Assembly: GCA_947627245.1 (NCBI GenBank)
Contig: CANQVH010000018.1
Location: 1 to 56,198, forward strand
Source: an uncultured Lachnospiraceae bacterium
Lineage (GTDB): Bacteria > Bacillota > Clostridia > Lachnospirales > Lachnospiraceae
Reading direction: 5' to 3'
Length of the DNA stretch: 56,198 nt
Each line of letters begins with the position of its first letter. Position 1 is the stretch's first letter. This document shows positions 33,736-43,300 of this stretch, piece by piece. Under the pieces are notes generated by a model. It ran no database searches. It saw only the letters and a program-made list of their open reading frames with translations, and was not told the DNA's origin. The translations under genes were made by a program, and so were the position numbers.

Positions 33736-35613
33736 ATGGAGAGACGATTTCTCCCGACGACGCGGCGGGAGCTTGAGGAACAGCAGATCGAACAATTGGA
33801 CTTTGTGTATGTGATCGGGGACGCGTATGTCGATCATCCGTCGTTCGGCCATGCGATCATCAGCCGTGTGCTGGAATCGCGCGGCTATACGGTGGGGATC
33901 ATTTCGCAGCCGGACTGGCGCGATCCGGCGAGCGTCACGGCGCTCGGGCGGCCGAGGCTCGGCTTTCTGGTAAGCGCTGGGAACATGGACTCAATGGTGA
34001 ACCATTATACGGTTTCGCGCAGGCGGCGGAGAAGCGACGCATACACGCCGGGCGGAGAGGCGGGGAGACGGCCGGACCGCGCCGCGACGGTCTACTGCAA
34101 CCTTATTCGGCAGGCATACCGCGATGCGCCGATCATCGTCGGAGGGATCGAGGCAAGCCTGCGCAGGCTCGCGCATTACGATTACTGGTCGGACTCCCTG
34201 AAACGGTCGATCCTGATGGACAGCGCCGCCAATCTGGTCTCTTACGGAATGGGAGAACGCTCGATCGTGGAGATCGCGGACGCTCTGAATGCGGGGATCG
34301 ACATTCACGACATTACCTTTGTAGACGGGACATGCTATCGGACGAAGGATCTCGGATCGGTCTACGATTATGAGCTTCTGCCGTCCTATGAGGAGCTTCT
34401 GGCGGACAAAAAGAATTATGCGAAGAGCTTTTACACGCAGTACTGCAACACGGATCCCTTTACGGGAAAGCGGCTTGCAGAGCCCTACGGAACGGTCTTT
34501 GTCGTACAGAATCCTCCGTCGAAGCCGCTGGATATGCAGGAGATGGACGATGTCTACGACCTGCCATACTGCGGAACGTATCATCCGATGTACGAGGCGG
34601 CCGGCGGGGTACCGGCCATCGCCGAGGTGAAATTCAGCCTTGTCAGCAACAGGGGCTGCTTCGGGGGCTGCAATTTCTGCGCGCTGACCTTCCATCAGGG
34701 ACGGATCATACAGGCGCGGAGCCACGCGTCGATTCTGAGGGAAGCGCAGGCGCTCACGCAGGATCTGGATTTCAAGGGCTACATCCACGATGTCGGCGGC
34801 CCGACCGCGAATTTTCGACAGCCCGCGTGCGGGAAGCAACTGGAAAAGGGCGTCTGCCGGGATCGCCAGTGCCTGTTCCCGACGCCGTGCAAAAATCTGC
34901 GCGCGGATCACAGCGATTACGTGGCGCTGCTCCGGAAGCTGCGCGCCTTGCCGAAGGTAAAAAAAGTCTTTATCCGCTCCGGAATCCGCTTTGATTATCT
35001 GATGGCGGATCGTTCGGACACATTTTTCCGCGAGCTGGTGAAATACCATATCAGCGGACAGTTGAAGGTCGCGCCGGAGCATGTCTCGGACCGCGTGCTC
35101 GACAAAATGGGAAAGCCGCGGCACGACGTTTACCTGAGATTTGTCAAACGGTATGAGGCGGTCAACCGTGCCTGCGGGACGGATCAGTATCTGGTTCCCT
35201 ATCTGATGTCGTCGCATCCGGGCTGCGGGATGTCGGATGCGGTCGAGCTGGCCTGTTATCTGAAGGAGACCGGCCATATGCCGGAGCAGGTGCAGGACTT
35301 TTATCCGACGCCGTCTACGATCTCGACCTGTATGTATTATACGGGGTTCGATCCGCGCACGATGGAGCCGGTCTATGTCGAGAAGGATCCGCACCGCAAG
35401 GCGCTTCAGCGCGCGCTGATCCAGTACGGGAGGCCGGAGAATTATGAGCTGGTAGCGGAGGCGCTCGCTCTCGCAGGCCGCAGGGACTTAATCGGATACG
35501 GGCCGGACTGTCTGATCCGTCCGAAGGAAGATGCAAAAAAGGGAATGCCTCAGAAGAAAAAACGCACGATCCGCAACATTCACAAAAAGAAAACAGGAGG
35601 CCGCCGATCATGA
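33736..35613 (+). CDS. YgiQ-family radical SAM protein
   Basis: A 625-residue radical SAM protein of the YgiQ family. The N-terminal segment MERRFLPTTRRELEE and FVYVIGDAYVDHPSFGHAI is typical. The iron-sulfur site is C308-x3-C312-x2-C315 in RGCFGGCNFCAL. The C-terminal region has VAPEHVSDRVLDKMGKP and a basic, Lys/Arg-rich tail. The reaction is not known. It overlaps the next gene by four bases. The start has GACAGGAGAGT upstream. Confidence 0.94.
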   Translation: MERRFLPTTRRELEEQQIEQLDFVYVIGDAYVDHPSFGHAIISRVLESRGYTVGIISQPDWRDPASVTALGRPRLGFLVSAGNMDSMVNHYTVSRRRRRSDAYTPGGEAGRRPDRAATVYCNLIRQAYRDAPIIVGGIEASLRRLAHYDYWSDSLKRSILMDSAANLVSYGMGERSIVEIADALNAGIDIHDITFVDGTCYRTKDLGSVYDYELLPSYEELLADKKNYAKSFYTQYCNTDPFTGKRLAEPYGTVFVVQNPPSKPLDMQEMDDVYDLPYCGTYHPMYEAAGGVPAIAEVKFSLVSNRGCFGGCNFCALTFHQGRIIQARSHASILREAQALTQDLDFKGYIHDVGGPTANFRQPACGKQLEKGVCRDRQCLFPTPCKNLRADHSDYVALLRKLRALPKVKKVFIRSGIRFDYLMADRSDTFFRELVKYHISGQLKVAPEHVSDRVLDKMGKPRHDVYLRFVKRYEAVNRACGTDQYLVPYLMSSHPGCGMSDAVELACYLKETGHMPEQVQDFYPTPSTISTCMYYTGFDPRTMEPVYVEKDPHRKALQRALIQYGRPENYELVAEALALAGRRDLIGYGPDCLIRPKEDAKKGMPQKKKRTIRNIHKKKTGGRRS

Positions 35614-36218
35614 AAAAAGTAAAAAAGGGCTGTTACGGTTACATCAAATATGCGAAGCTTCGGACGTTACTGATCACGTTCGCGCTGTTTGCGATTCCGC
35701 TTGTCATCTATGTGACCGGTTATATCCAGACGAAAACAAGGCTGAATCTGTTCACATTCGTCGCGATCCTCGGCTGTCTTCCTGCGTGCAAATCGCTCGT
35801 CGGCCTGATCATGATCATGATGCAGCGCTCGATGCCGGAGGACAAGTATCGGGAGGCGCGCGCGGCGGCAGGTGATCTGGTGTCGGGATACGAACTGGTA
35901 TTCACGGCGTACGAGCACACGACCCCGGTCAACGCGCTTGTCGTCTGCGGCGATCAGGTAGTTTGCTACACGCCGGATGAAAAGACGGACGTCGCATATA
36001 TTGAAAAGCATCTTTCACGGATCCTGACCACGAACGGATTTCCCTCCGCGCAGCCGAAGATGATGAAGGATTTTCGCAAATACCTGCAGCGCGTGTCGGA
36101 AATTGCCGGCCGCGCGGAGCATTATCGCGAGGGGATTGAATTTACGCCGGATGAGCGTTATCCGGAGCTGTCGCGGGAGGAATTGATCCTTCACACGCTT
36201 TTTGCCGTTTCCCTTTGA
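35610..36218 (+). CDS. Conserved membrane protein, 202 aa
   Basis: A 202-residue protein with two predicted membrane helices near the N-terminus (about residues 20-38 and 45-68) and a soluble C-terminal domain. The first residues are Lys-rich and the helices contain ILGCLPACKSLVGLIMIMM. The C-terminal part predicts mixed alpha/beta. I do not recognise a named family; similar proteins occur next to ygiQ in related genomes, from memory. It overlaps ygiQ by four bases and is likely co-expressed. Confidence 0.7.
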   Translation: MKKVKKGCYGYIKYAKLRTLLITFALFAIPLVIYVTGYIQTKTRLNLFTFVAILGCLPACKSLVGLIMIMMQRSMPEDKYREARAAAGDLVSGYELVFTAYEHTTPVNALVVCGDQVVCYTPDEKTDVAYIEKHLSRILTTNGFPSAQPKMMKDFRKYLQRVSEIAGRAEHYREGIEFTPDERYPELSREELILHTLFAVSL

Positions 36219-36292
36219 CCGCGGACGGGATTGCGCGGCGGGCCGTTTTCCGGCGGAAGGGCGCGGATTTGCGATTCGCTACAGGAGGAGTT

Positions 36293-37273
36293 ATGAGACA
36301 GATCACAGTCACACAGGAGGAGGCGGGACAGCGCCTTGACAAGCTGCTCATGCGGTACATGGACGCGGCGCCCAGAAGCTTTCTCTACAAAATGCTGCGC
36401 AAGAAAAACATCACGCTGAACAAAAAGCGCGCGCAGGGAAACGAGCTTCTGCGCGAAGGCGACGAGATCTGCCTGTTTCTTGCAGAGGAGACGATCGACG
36501 GGTTCAGGAGCCTTCCGGGAAGCCGGACGCAGCGGATCCCGGACGAGTTGCTGCGGCAGCCTCTCGATATCATCTACGAGGATGAGCATATCCTGCTGAT
36601 CAACAAGCCATCCGGGATGCTGTCGCAGAAGGCGCGGCCGCAGGATCTCTCCTTGGTCGAGTATCTGAACGCGTACCTGTCGGCTTCGGGTTCGCCGGAT
36701 GATGAGAGGGCCGTCCGCTTTCGTCCGGCGATCTGCAATCGACTGGACCGCAATACGAGCGGGATCGTCATAGCAGGAAAGACGCTTGTCGGACTGCAGA
36801 CCATGAACCGTCTGCTGAAAGAACGAACGATCCGCAAATATTATCGCTGTGTAGTTGTCGGGGAAGTAAAAGAGAACCGGCATTTGAAGGGGTATCTTAA
36901 AAAGGACGGCTCCGGCAATATCGTTCAGGTGACAGAGCAGGAAGAGCCGGACAGCCTGCCGATCGAGACAGAGTACCGCACGGTCTCGGTGCGGGACGGG
37001 CTTACGCTTCTCGAGGTTCATCTGATCACGGGCAGGAGTCATCAGATCCGCGCGCATCTGGCGTCGGTCGGCCATCCGATCCTCGGCGATCCGAAATACG
37101 GTGACGAGAGCGTGAACCGCCGCTATAGGGCGTCCTGCGGGATTGGCGCGCAACTGCTGCACGCGTACCGTCTGGAATTCCCCGAGATCGAAGGCGCACT
37201 GAGCGGACTGTCCGGCCGAAGCTTTCTCGCTCCGGTGCCGGATACCTTCGAAAGAGTTATGGGACAGGTGTGA
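36293..37273 (+). CDS. RluA-family pseudouridine synthase
   Basis: A 326-residue enzyme with an N-terminal S4 domain (QRLDKLLMRYMDAAPRSFLYKMLRKKNI) and a catalytic domain with the RluA motif NRLDRNTSGIVIAGKT. The closing HQIRAHLASVGHPILGDPKYG is characteristic of RluC/RluD. It pseudouridylates large-subunit rRNA. ATG 36293 is chosen by AGGAGGAG directly upstream; the frame is open further back but only through the previous gap. It is convergent with the LytTR gene after 19 bp. Confidence 0.93.
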   Translation: MRQITVTQEEAGQRLDKLLMRYMDAAPRSFLYKMLRKKNITLNKKRAQGNELLREGDEICLFLAEETIDGFRSLPGSRTQRIPDELLRQPLDIIYEDEHILLINKPSGMLSQKARPQDLSLVEYLNAYLSASGSPDDERAVRFRPAICNRLDRNTSGIVIAGKTLVGLQTMNRLLKERTIRKYYRCVVVGEVKENRHLKGYLKKDGSGNIVQVTEQEEPDSLPIETEYRTVSVRDGLTLLEVHLITGRSHQIRAHLASVGHPILGDPKYGDESVNRRYRASCGIGAQLLHAYRLEFPEIEGALSGLSGRSFLAPVPDTFERVMGQV

Positions 37274-37292
37274 CGCGCGTCCGGAAGCAGCC

Positions 37293-38015
37293 TCAGAAGG
37301 AGATGCTGCTCTGGTTCGCGTAGTTGATGAAGCTGCTCAGAATGTTGTTGTAGAGATTCTTGCTGACCGGAACAAGGTCGTTTGTAGAGAGACGGATCTG
37401 ATAACGCGTGATCTCGGAAATATGCTCGAGATTAACCAGATAGCTCCTGTGCGGACGCACAAAGGTAAGCTCCGGAAGAAGCGGCTCAAGCCCTTTCAAC
37501 GTGCCGACGCAGGTCTCCTTTGAGCCGTTTGCGAGATGAATCACGATCTCATGACCGTAGATCTCTATGAAAATGATATCGGAGACAGGCGTGCACAGAT
37601 GCCCCCGCGTCGTCATGAAATGAAGCTTTTGCGGAGAATTTTTCTCGAGAAAGCGGCTCAGGGCGTCGTTCAGCTTCTTCGGATCGATCGGCTTGAGCAG
37701 ATAGTGCAGCGGAGCTGCGTCATAGCTTTCTACCGCGTAGTCGGTGAGAGCCGTCATGAAGATGATGTCGGTCTGATCATTTTTCTCGCGCAGAGATTTC
37801 GCGAAGCGGATTCCCTTCTCCTTATCGTAATAGATATCAAGGAACATGAGATCGAATTTTCTGCCCTGGTCCATCTCCTCGGTCAGCGCGGATGGATCGT
37901 TGAAAAACGCCAGATTGTATGCTGCGCTGCGCGCGCTTAAAGCCTCCTCAAGCATTTGCCTGAAGGAAGCGAGAAAAACCTTGTCGTCGTCGCAGACGGC
38001 AATCTCGTAGATCAT
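37293..38015 (-). CDS. LytTR-family response regulator
   Basis: A 240-residue response regulator. Residues 1-120 are a receiver domain (IAVCDDDKVFL acidic pair, MFLDIYYDKEKG phospho-Asp region, a conserved Lys in HYLLKPIDPKK). Residues 135-235 are a LytTR DNA-binding domain (FIEIYGHEIVIHL, FVRPHRSYLVNLEHI). Such regulators partner with GHKL kinases of the AgrC/LytS type. The nearest GHKL kinase is at 44111-46090 on the same strand, separated by two plus-strand genes. Confidence 0.94.
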   Translation of the reverse strand: MIYEIAVCDDDKVFLASFRQMLEEALSARSAAYNLAFFNDPSALTEEMDQGRKFDLMFLDIYYDKEKGIRFAKSLREKNDQTDIIFMTALTDYAVESYDAAPLHYLLKPIDPKKLNDALSRFLEKNSPQKLHFMTTRGHLCTPVSDIIFIEIYGHEIVIHLANGSKETCVGTLKGLEPLLPELTFVRPHRSYLVNLEHISEITRYQIRLSTNDLVPVSKNLYNNILSSFINYANQSSISF

Positions 38016-38064
38016 AATTTTCCTGCCTTCTTTTAAATCGGTAACTGCTTATTGACGGGTATCA

Positions 38065-38094
38065 ATAGTATCCTATCACTGCTTGACGCGCCAA
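38065..38094 (-). promoter_or_regulatory. Possible promoter of the LytTR regulator gene
   Basis: On the minus strand TTGGCG (38094-38089), 18 bp, TACTAT (38070-38065). The fit is moderate. Confidence 0.4.
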
Positions 38095-38143
38095 TGCAAG
38101 AGCTTTTCATTCCCATTCGTGTTCCCTGAAGGGCGATTCGTGC

Positions 38144-38170
38144 AGAATTGATTGAATTTTGTGCAATTCT
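38144..38170 (+). repeat. Inverted repeat in the regulator intergenic region
   Basis: AGAATTG (38144-38150) and CAATTCT (38164-38170) form a 7-bp dyad with 13-bp spacing, 58 bp upstream of the HD-GYP gene. The 20-bp centre-to-centre distance would suit a dimeric regulator; no factor is identified. Confidence 0.35.
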
Positions 38171-38227
38171 ATGTCATTCTAAACCTGTATGCCCATATAT
38201 TCTGAATAGAAAAAAGGAGGCTGGAGA

Positions 38228-39952
38228 ATGCCCGAACATTTGGAGAAAATAGACGTCCTCATAGTAGATGACAGCGCGATCAACCGGAAATTTGCAGAGC
38301 GGATCCTGAAGGATGAATATCGTGTTGTCTCCGCGGAGTCCGGCAGGCAGGCGCTTACGCTTCTTGAGACGTATGAGCCGAAGCTGATTCTGCTCGATTT
38401 CCGCATGCCCGACATGGACGGCGCCGAGACGATGGCGAAGATCCGGGAAAATCCGGCATGGGAGAAGATCCCGGTCATTATCCTGACGGCTGATTCCGCG
38501 CCGGAGACGGAGAAGGAATTCTTCGAGCTGGGGGCCGCCGACTTTATTGTCAAGCCGTTCGTGCCGATGACGGTCAAGAGCCGTATCGGGCGTATGATCG
38601 AGCTGTACGGTCTGCGTGTGGAGCTTGAGAGCAAGCTGGATGAGAAGAGCAAGCTGCTGGAGAAAGTATCGCTGAACTCGATCCTGGCGATCGCAAACAC
38701 GATCGACGCGAAGGACGCGTACACCTCCGGCCATTCGGTGCGCGTCGCAAAGTGCTCGGAGGAGATCGCAAGGCGGTTGGGCTGGAGCGAGGAGGAAGTG
38801 CGCAATATCTATCACATCGGTCTGCTCCACGATATCGGCAAGATCGGCGTGCCGGATTCGATTCTGAACAAGCCGAGCCGTCTAAGCGACGAGGAGTTTG
38901 TACAGATCAAGAAGCATCCGGTGATCGGCGGCGATATTCTGAAAAACATCCGCATGATCCCGGGCGTGGCTGACGGCGCGCTCTATCATCACGAGCGTTA
39001 CGACGGGAAGGGATATCCGTTCGGACTCTCGGGAGAAGATATCCCGTACTGCGCGCGCATCATCGCGATCGCGGACGCCTACGATGCGATGACGTCCAAC
39101 CGCATCTACCGGGCCAAGCTCCCGGATCTGAAGGTCGTGAACGAGTTTGAACGCTGCGCAGGGACGCAGTTTGACCCGCATCTGGCCCATGTGTTTGTGG
39201 GCATGCTGAACGAGGGCTTCTATCTTCCGCCCGAGACAAAGAGAGAGGGCGACGACGCCGTGAACGAGCAGTGGAACATCGTGGACGACAACAGCGCGCT
39301 GCTCAACCGCATCCTTTCGGAATACGGCTCCGGGAAGAACGCGCTGGACTCCCTGACCGGGCTTCACAACCGCGGATACGGCGAGAAGGCGATCGACCAA
39401 CTGCTCGCGGAGGCGCACAGGGGCGCGCTGATGATTGCGGATCTGGACAATTTCAAAAATGTAAACGATACATACGGGCATCTGATGGGAGACAAGGTGC
39501 TGAAGCTGCTTGCGTCGGCGCTGGCTTCGAATGTGGCGGACAAGGATGTCCTGTGCCGTCTGGGCGGCGACGAGTTTGTGGCGTTTTTCACGGACGACAT
39601 AGACCGGACGCAGCTTCAGGAGCGTATTCAGCATATCATGGACGCCTTTTCCGACAGCCTGAAAGAGATCGAGTTTGAAAACATTACACATATTTCAGCG
39701 GGGGATTGCTCTGTGTCCGTCGGACGGCAGGACATTCTCTACGCTGTACAGCAACGCGGACAAGGCGCTGTATTACGTCAAAAAGAACGGCAAGAATTCC
39801 TGCAGCTTCTACAGCGGAACGGCTGCCGCCCCTGCGTCGGATCAAAGGCCGGGGACGGATCTCGACCATATCCGCCATATGCTGGAGGGGAGCATGGACG
39901 AGAGCCGCGGACTCTTCAAAGTGCCGTACGAGGAATTCCCGAATCTCTATAG
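38228..39952 (+). CDS. Response regulator with HD-GYP and GGDEF domains, frameshifted
   Basis: A cyclic-di-GMP regulator. Residues 1-135 are a receiver (phospho-Asp57). Residues 150-330 are an HD-GYP phosphodiesterase domain with intact metal ligands (H201-D202 in HDIGK, HHERYDGKGYP). Residues 370-490 are a diguanylate cyclase domain with GGDEF at 446-450. The inhibitory RxxD site is ADKD, so product inhibition is probably lost. The frame breaks at a run of five G (39700-39704) after residue 492. One G fewer would restore the GGDEF end and a further 140-residue domain running to 40277, giving 682 residues. As read, the frame ends in unrelated sequence at 39952. Whether this is a mutation, slippage or a sequencing error is unknown. 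Confidence 0.88.
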   Translation: MPEHLEKIDVLIVDDSAINRKFAERILKDEYRVVSAESGRQALTLLETYEPKLILLDFRMPDMDGAETMAKIRENPAWEKIPVIILTADSAPETEKEFFELGAADFIVKPFVPMTVKSRIGRMIELYGLRVELESKLDEKSKLLEKVSLNSILAIANTIDAKDAYTSGHSVRVAKCSEEIARRLGWSEEEVRNIYHIGLLHDIGKIGVPDSILNKPSRLSDEEFVQIKKHPVIGGDILKNIRMIPGVADGALYHHERYDGKGYPFGLSGEDIPYCARIIAIADAYDAMTSNRIYRAKLPDLKVVNEFERCAGTQFDPHLAHVFVGMLNEGFYLPPETKREGDDAVNEQWNIVDDNSALLNRILSEYGSGKNALDSLTGLHNRGYGEKAIDQLLAEAHRGALMIADLDNFKNVNDTYGHLMGDKVLKLLASALASNVADKDVLCRLGGDEFVAFFTDDIDRTQLQERIQHIMDAFSDSLKEIEFENITHISAGDCSVSVGRQDILYAVQQRGQGAVLRQKERQEFLQLLQRNGCRPCVGSKAGDGSRPYPPYAGGEHGREPRTLQSAVRGIPESL

Positions 39953-40277
39953 TTATCTGTCACGCTGCGTCAAGCGAAAGGGACAGATGGTTCAGACGAT
40001 CTTGTTTACCATGGGAAGCGAGAGTCAGGACTATCTGGAAAACAGCGTGTGCGATGATGCGATGTCGACGCTCGAGGTGGCGGCCGCCTATTCACTGCGC
40101 ATGGTGGACGTAGGGAGCCGCTACAGCAGTCTGCAGTATATCGTGGTTCTGGTCGATACGAACATCGAAAACGGACGAATGGTGGCGGACAGGGTCGTGA
40201 ACCAGTTTTACAAGATCTATGCGGGCTCCGGGGTCATGTTGTCCTATGACATTCAGACAATGGTAGTAAACGCATAA
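39706..40277 (+). pseudogene. Out-of-frame C-terminal part of the HD-GYP/GGDEF regulator
   Basis: This frame continues the GGDEF domain after the frameshift: IALCPSDGRTFSTLYSNADKALYYVKKNGKNS is the normal end of a diguanylate cyclase domain. A second domain of about 140 residues follows. It resembles a degenerate GGDEF fold: a SRYSSLQYIVVLVDTNIENGR stretch stands where RYGGDEFVVLL would be expected. It has no start or ribosome site of its own, so it is probably not made unless the frame is restored. It ends 52 bp before the hybrid kinase. Confidence 0.75.
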
Positions 40278-40329
40278 CAATAAAACAAGACGCATTGACG
40301 CCCGGCGTCGCCGGAGGAAGGACTGCCAA

Positions 40330-43300
40330 ATGGAGACCGATAGGAACAAACCGACGTCCCTGAAAAGGCACGCTTTGAGAAAATATTATATTCTGATCGC
40401 GGTTGCCACCGTGCTGGTTGCGATCATCATGTTCGTAAATATGCATGTGATGTACGATCTTGCGGCAGAGCAGGCGGAAGAGATCGGAAGCATGCGGATG
40501 GAAACCATCGTGGCAAACCTGCAGCAGACACTGAAGCGCGCCCAGAGCGCGGTGGTCCGTGTGGGCGCGAATTTGGCGCAGCGGCTGGAGGAGGGCGCAG
40601 ACCCGGAGGAGCTTGGCGAATTCCTAAGCGAGCAGAAGGCGATGGAGATTGATCTGTCGGGCGGAAGCTGTCTGAATGTCTTCTGCGCGACCGGAAACCA
40701 AGTGTATATCTCCGATATGGAGATGCCGGAGGGATATGTCCTTCAGGACAGAAACTGGTACAAAGGGCTGATGGCGCTGAACCGGGGCGAGGTCTATATC
40801 TCGCAGGTGTATGACGATGCGTTTACCGAGGACATGTGTTTTACCGTGGCGCAGATCCTCGACGACGGGCAGACGATCATCGGCATAGACTACAGCATCG
40901 CCGATATTCAAGCGTCCGTGGAGGCTATGAGTGAGGACAGCTCGGGAGACGCGCTGATCGCGGACAAGGACGGGACGATCGTCGGATATCAGGACGCCTC
41001 TTTGCTGGGTGAAAAGATTTCCTCCGAGCTGCCGGAATACCAGAGCGTGTTTACGAAAGCGCTGACAAGCGGCGGCATGGACGCGTCGTTCAGCATGGTT
41101 TCCCGGGAGGGTCAGGATACGGTGTTCTGCAACCGCACGGAAAACGGCTGGTACTTGATGCTGCGCGTCAGCAACCGGATGCTCTACCGGGACAGCTATC
41201 TGCAGTTTCTGCGCAATCTCATCCTCATGGTGGTGATGGTGGCGGTTTTCTTGGGCCTCTATCTGGTTGCCTGCAGACAGCGCATTCGCGCGGAGCAGAC
41301 GCTGGCGGAGAGAGAAGAGTTTCTGGCTTCCATGCCGGAATCCTTCCGTGCGCCGTTTGAAAAAATGTCCGACGCGAGGACGCCGAAGAAACGCCCGGAA
41401 AAGAGAAGCGCGAAGCGGGCGATCCTCACGGCGAAGGAGCGGCACTGGTTTGAAACTTCGATCATTGCGGCGCTGACCCTGACAATGCTTCTGACGATCA
41501 CGATCACGACGATGATGACGTCCCGCTGGGGGCGCTCCAGACTGGAGGAAGAGGCGCGCGGCTACAATTACGAGGTCAGCGCGTGGATCCTCGAACAGAA
41601 GAGCATTCTGGATCTGTTCTCCTATACGGTGGCGGCTCAGCCGGATATGCTTGCGGACTACGAGGGAATGGTAGAATTCTTAGATCAGATCACCAAGCAT
41701 TATCAGGGGATTTCGGCCACTTACATCGCGAATCCGGATTTTCCGCACGGCCATCCGATGGTGATGAACAACGGCTGGGTGCCGGAAGATGATTACGTCG
41801 AAGAGGAACGCCTGTGGTACATCGGAGCAATGGAATCGGACGATTTCAGCATCACGGAGCCGTATTACGACGCGCGTACCGGAAAGTACTGCATCACGTT
41901 TTCCAAGAAGGTGGAGACGGACAGCGGCGAATTTCTGGGTGTGTTTGCCATAGACTTTTATCTGGACGTTCTGATGGATATTCTCGGAAGCGGCTATTCC
42001 GGGACCGGATACGCGTTCCTTGTCGACCGAGACGGAAGAATCATCAACCACCCGAATCCCGAATACCAGTATACGGGAGAGGGTACGCCGAACATCCATG
42101 AGCTTGTGTATGAGAAGATTTATAATTCATCAAAGATCGTGATCCTGCGCGACTACGACGGAAAGCTGAAGGCGTGCAGCTCCATGGAAGAGAGTTTGTC
42201 GAACTTCAAGGTCATCGTGGTGAACGACTTCTGGATGATCTACGGAGACGTGGTAAAGTACGCGGTTCTGTTTCTGGTCCTGTTCGGGGCTTGTATCGGC
42301 GCTGTCGTCCTGCTGATGAACAATATGGTCCGCTGGCAGCACGAGACGGACGTGCAGCTTCAGGAGGCGGCGGATGCGGCGCGGGCCGCGGATCAGGCGA
42401 AATCGCTCTTCCTTGCGCAGATGAGTCACGAGATCCGTACGCCGATCAACGCCGTGCTCGGCATGAATGAAATGATCCTGCGCGAAAACAACGATCCCGG
42501 CATTCAGGAATACGCGACACAGATCCAGAGCGCCGGAGCGACGCTTCTCTCGCTGATTAACGGCATTCTCGATTTCACGAAGATCGAGAGCGGCAGGATG
42601 GAGATCCAACCCGTGGTCTATGAGACGAGCATGCTGATCCTGAATCTTGTGAATCTGATCTCGGACCGGGCGCAGGGAAAAGGACTCGAACTGAATCTCG
42701 AGATTGATCCGACGCTTCCGGAGGAGATGTACGGAGACGACGTGCGCGTGCGCCAGATCATCACGAATCTGTTGACAAACGCGGTCAAATATACCCAAGA
42801 GGGCAGTGTGACCCTGAAAATAGAAAGAAAACGTGTGGACGGGGACGATATCACCCTCTATGTGGAGGTAAAGGATACCGGAATCGGAATCCGCGAAGAG
42901 GATATGGAGCGGCTGTTCGGCATGTTCCAGCGTCTGGATCAGGAAAAGAATCGCAATATCGAGGGAACCGGGCTCGGGATACCGATCGTGCAGAATCTTC
43001 TGCGCATGATGGGAAGCGAGCTGAAGGTGGAGAGCGTATACGGAAAGGGTTCTGTCTTTTCCTTTGAGCTGGTACAGCAGGTGATGTCCTCCCGGGAGAT
43101 CGGCGACTACCGGCAGAGCTTCCAGCGGATGCTCGGCAAGGAGACGAAACAGCAGTATGTATATGCCCCGGACGCCCGCATTCTGGTGGTGGACGACAAT
43201 ACGGTCAATCTCAGGGTGACGCGCAATCTGCTCAAGCGAAACGGAATGCAGGTCGATACCGCGGAAAGCGGCATGGAGTGCATCGAATGTGTGAAGAACG

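Noticed and set aside
33991..35394. 467-codon minus-strand open frame opposite ygiQ
   Set aside because: Shadow of a certain radical SAM gene; no start signal or family resemblance.
40012..40277. Downstream frame after the frameshift as an independent gene
   Set aside because: No ribosome site or start suits it, and its first residues continue the GGDEF domain exactly.
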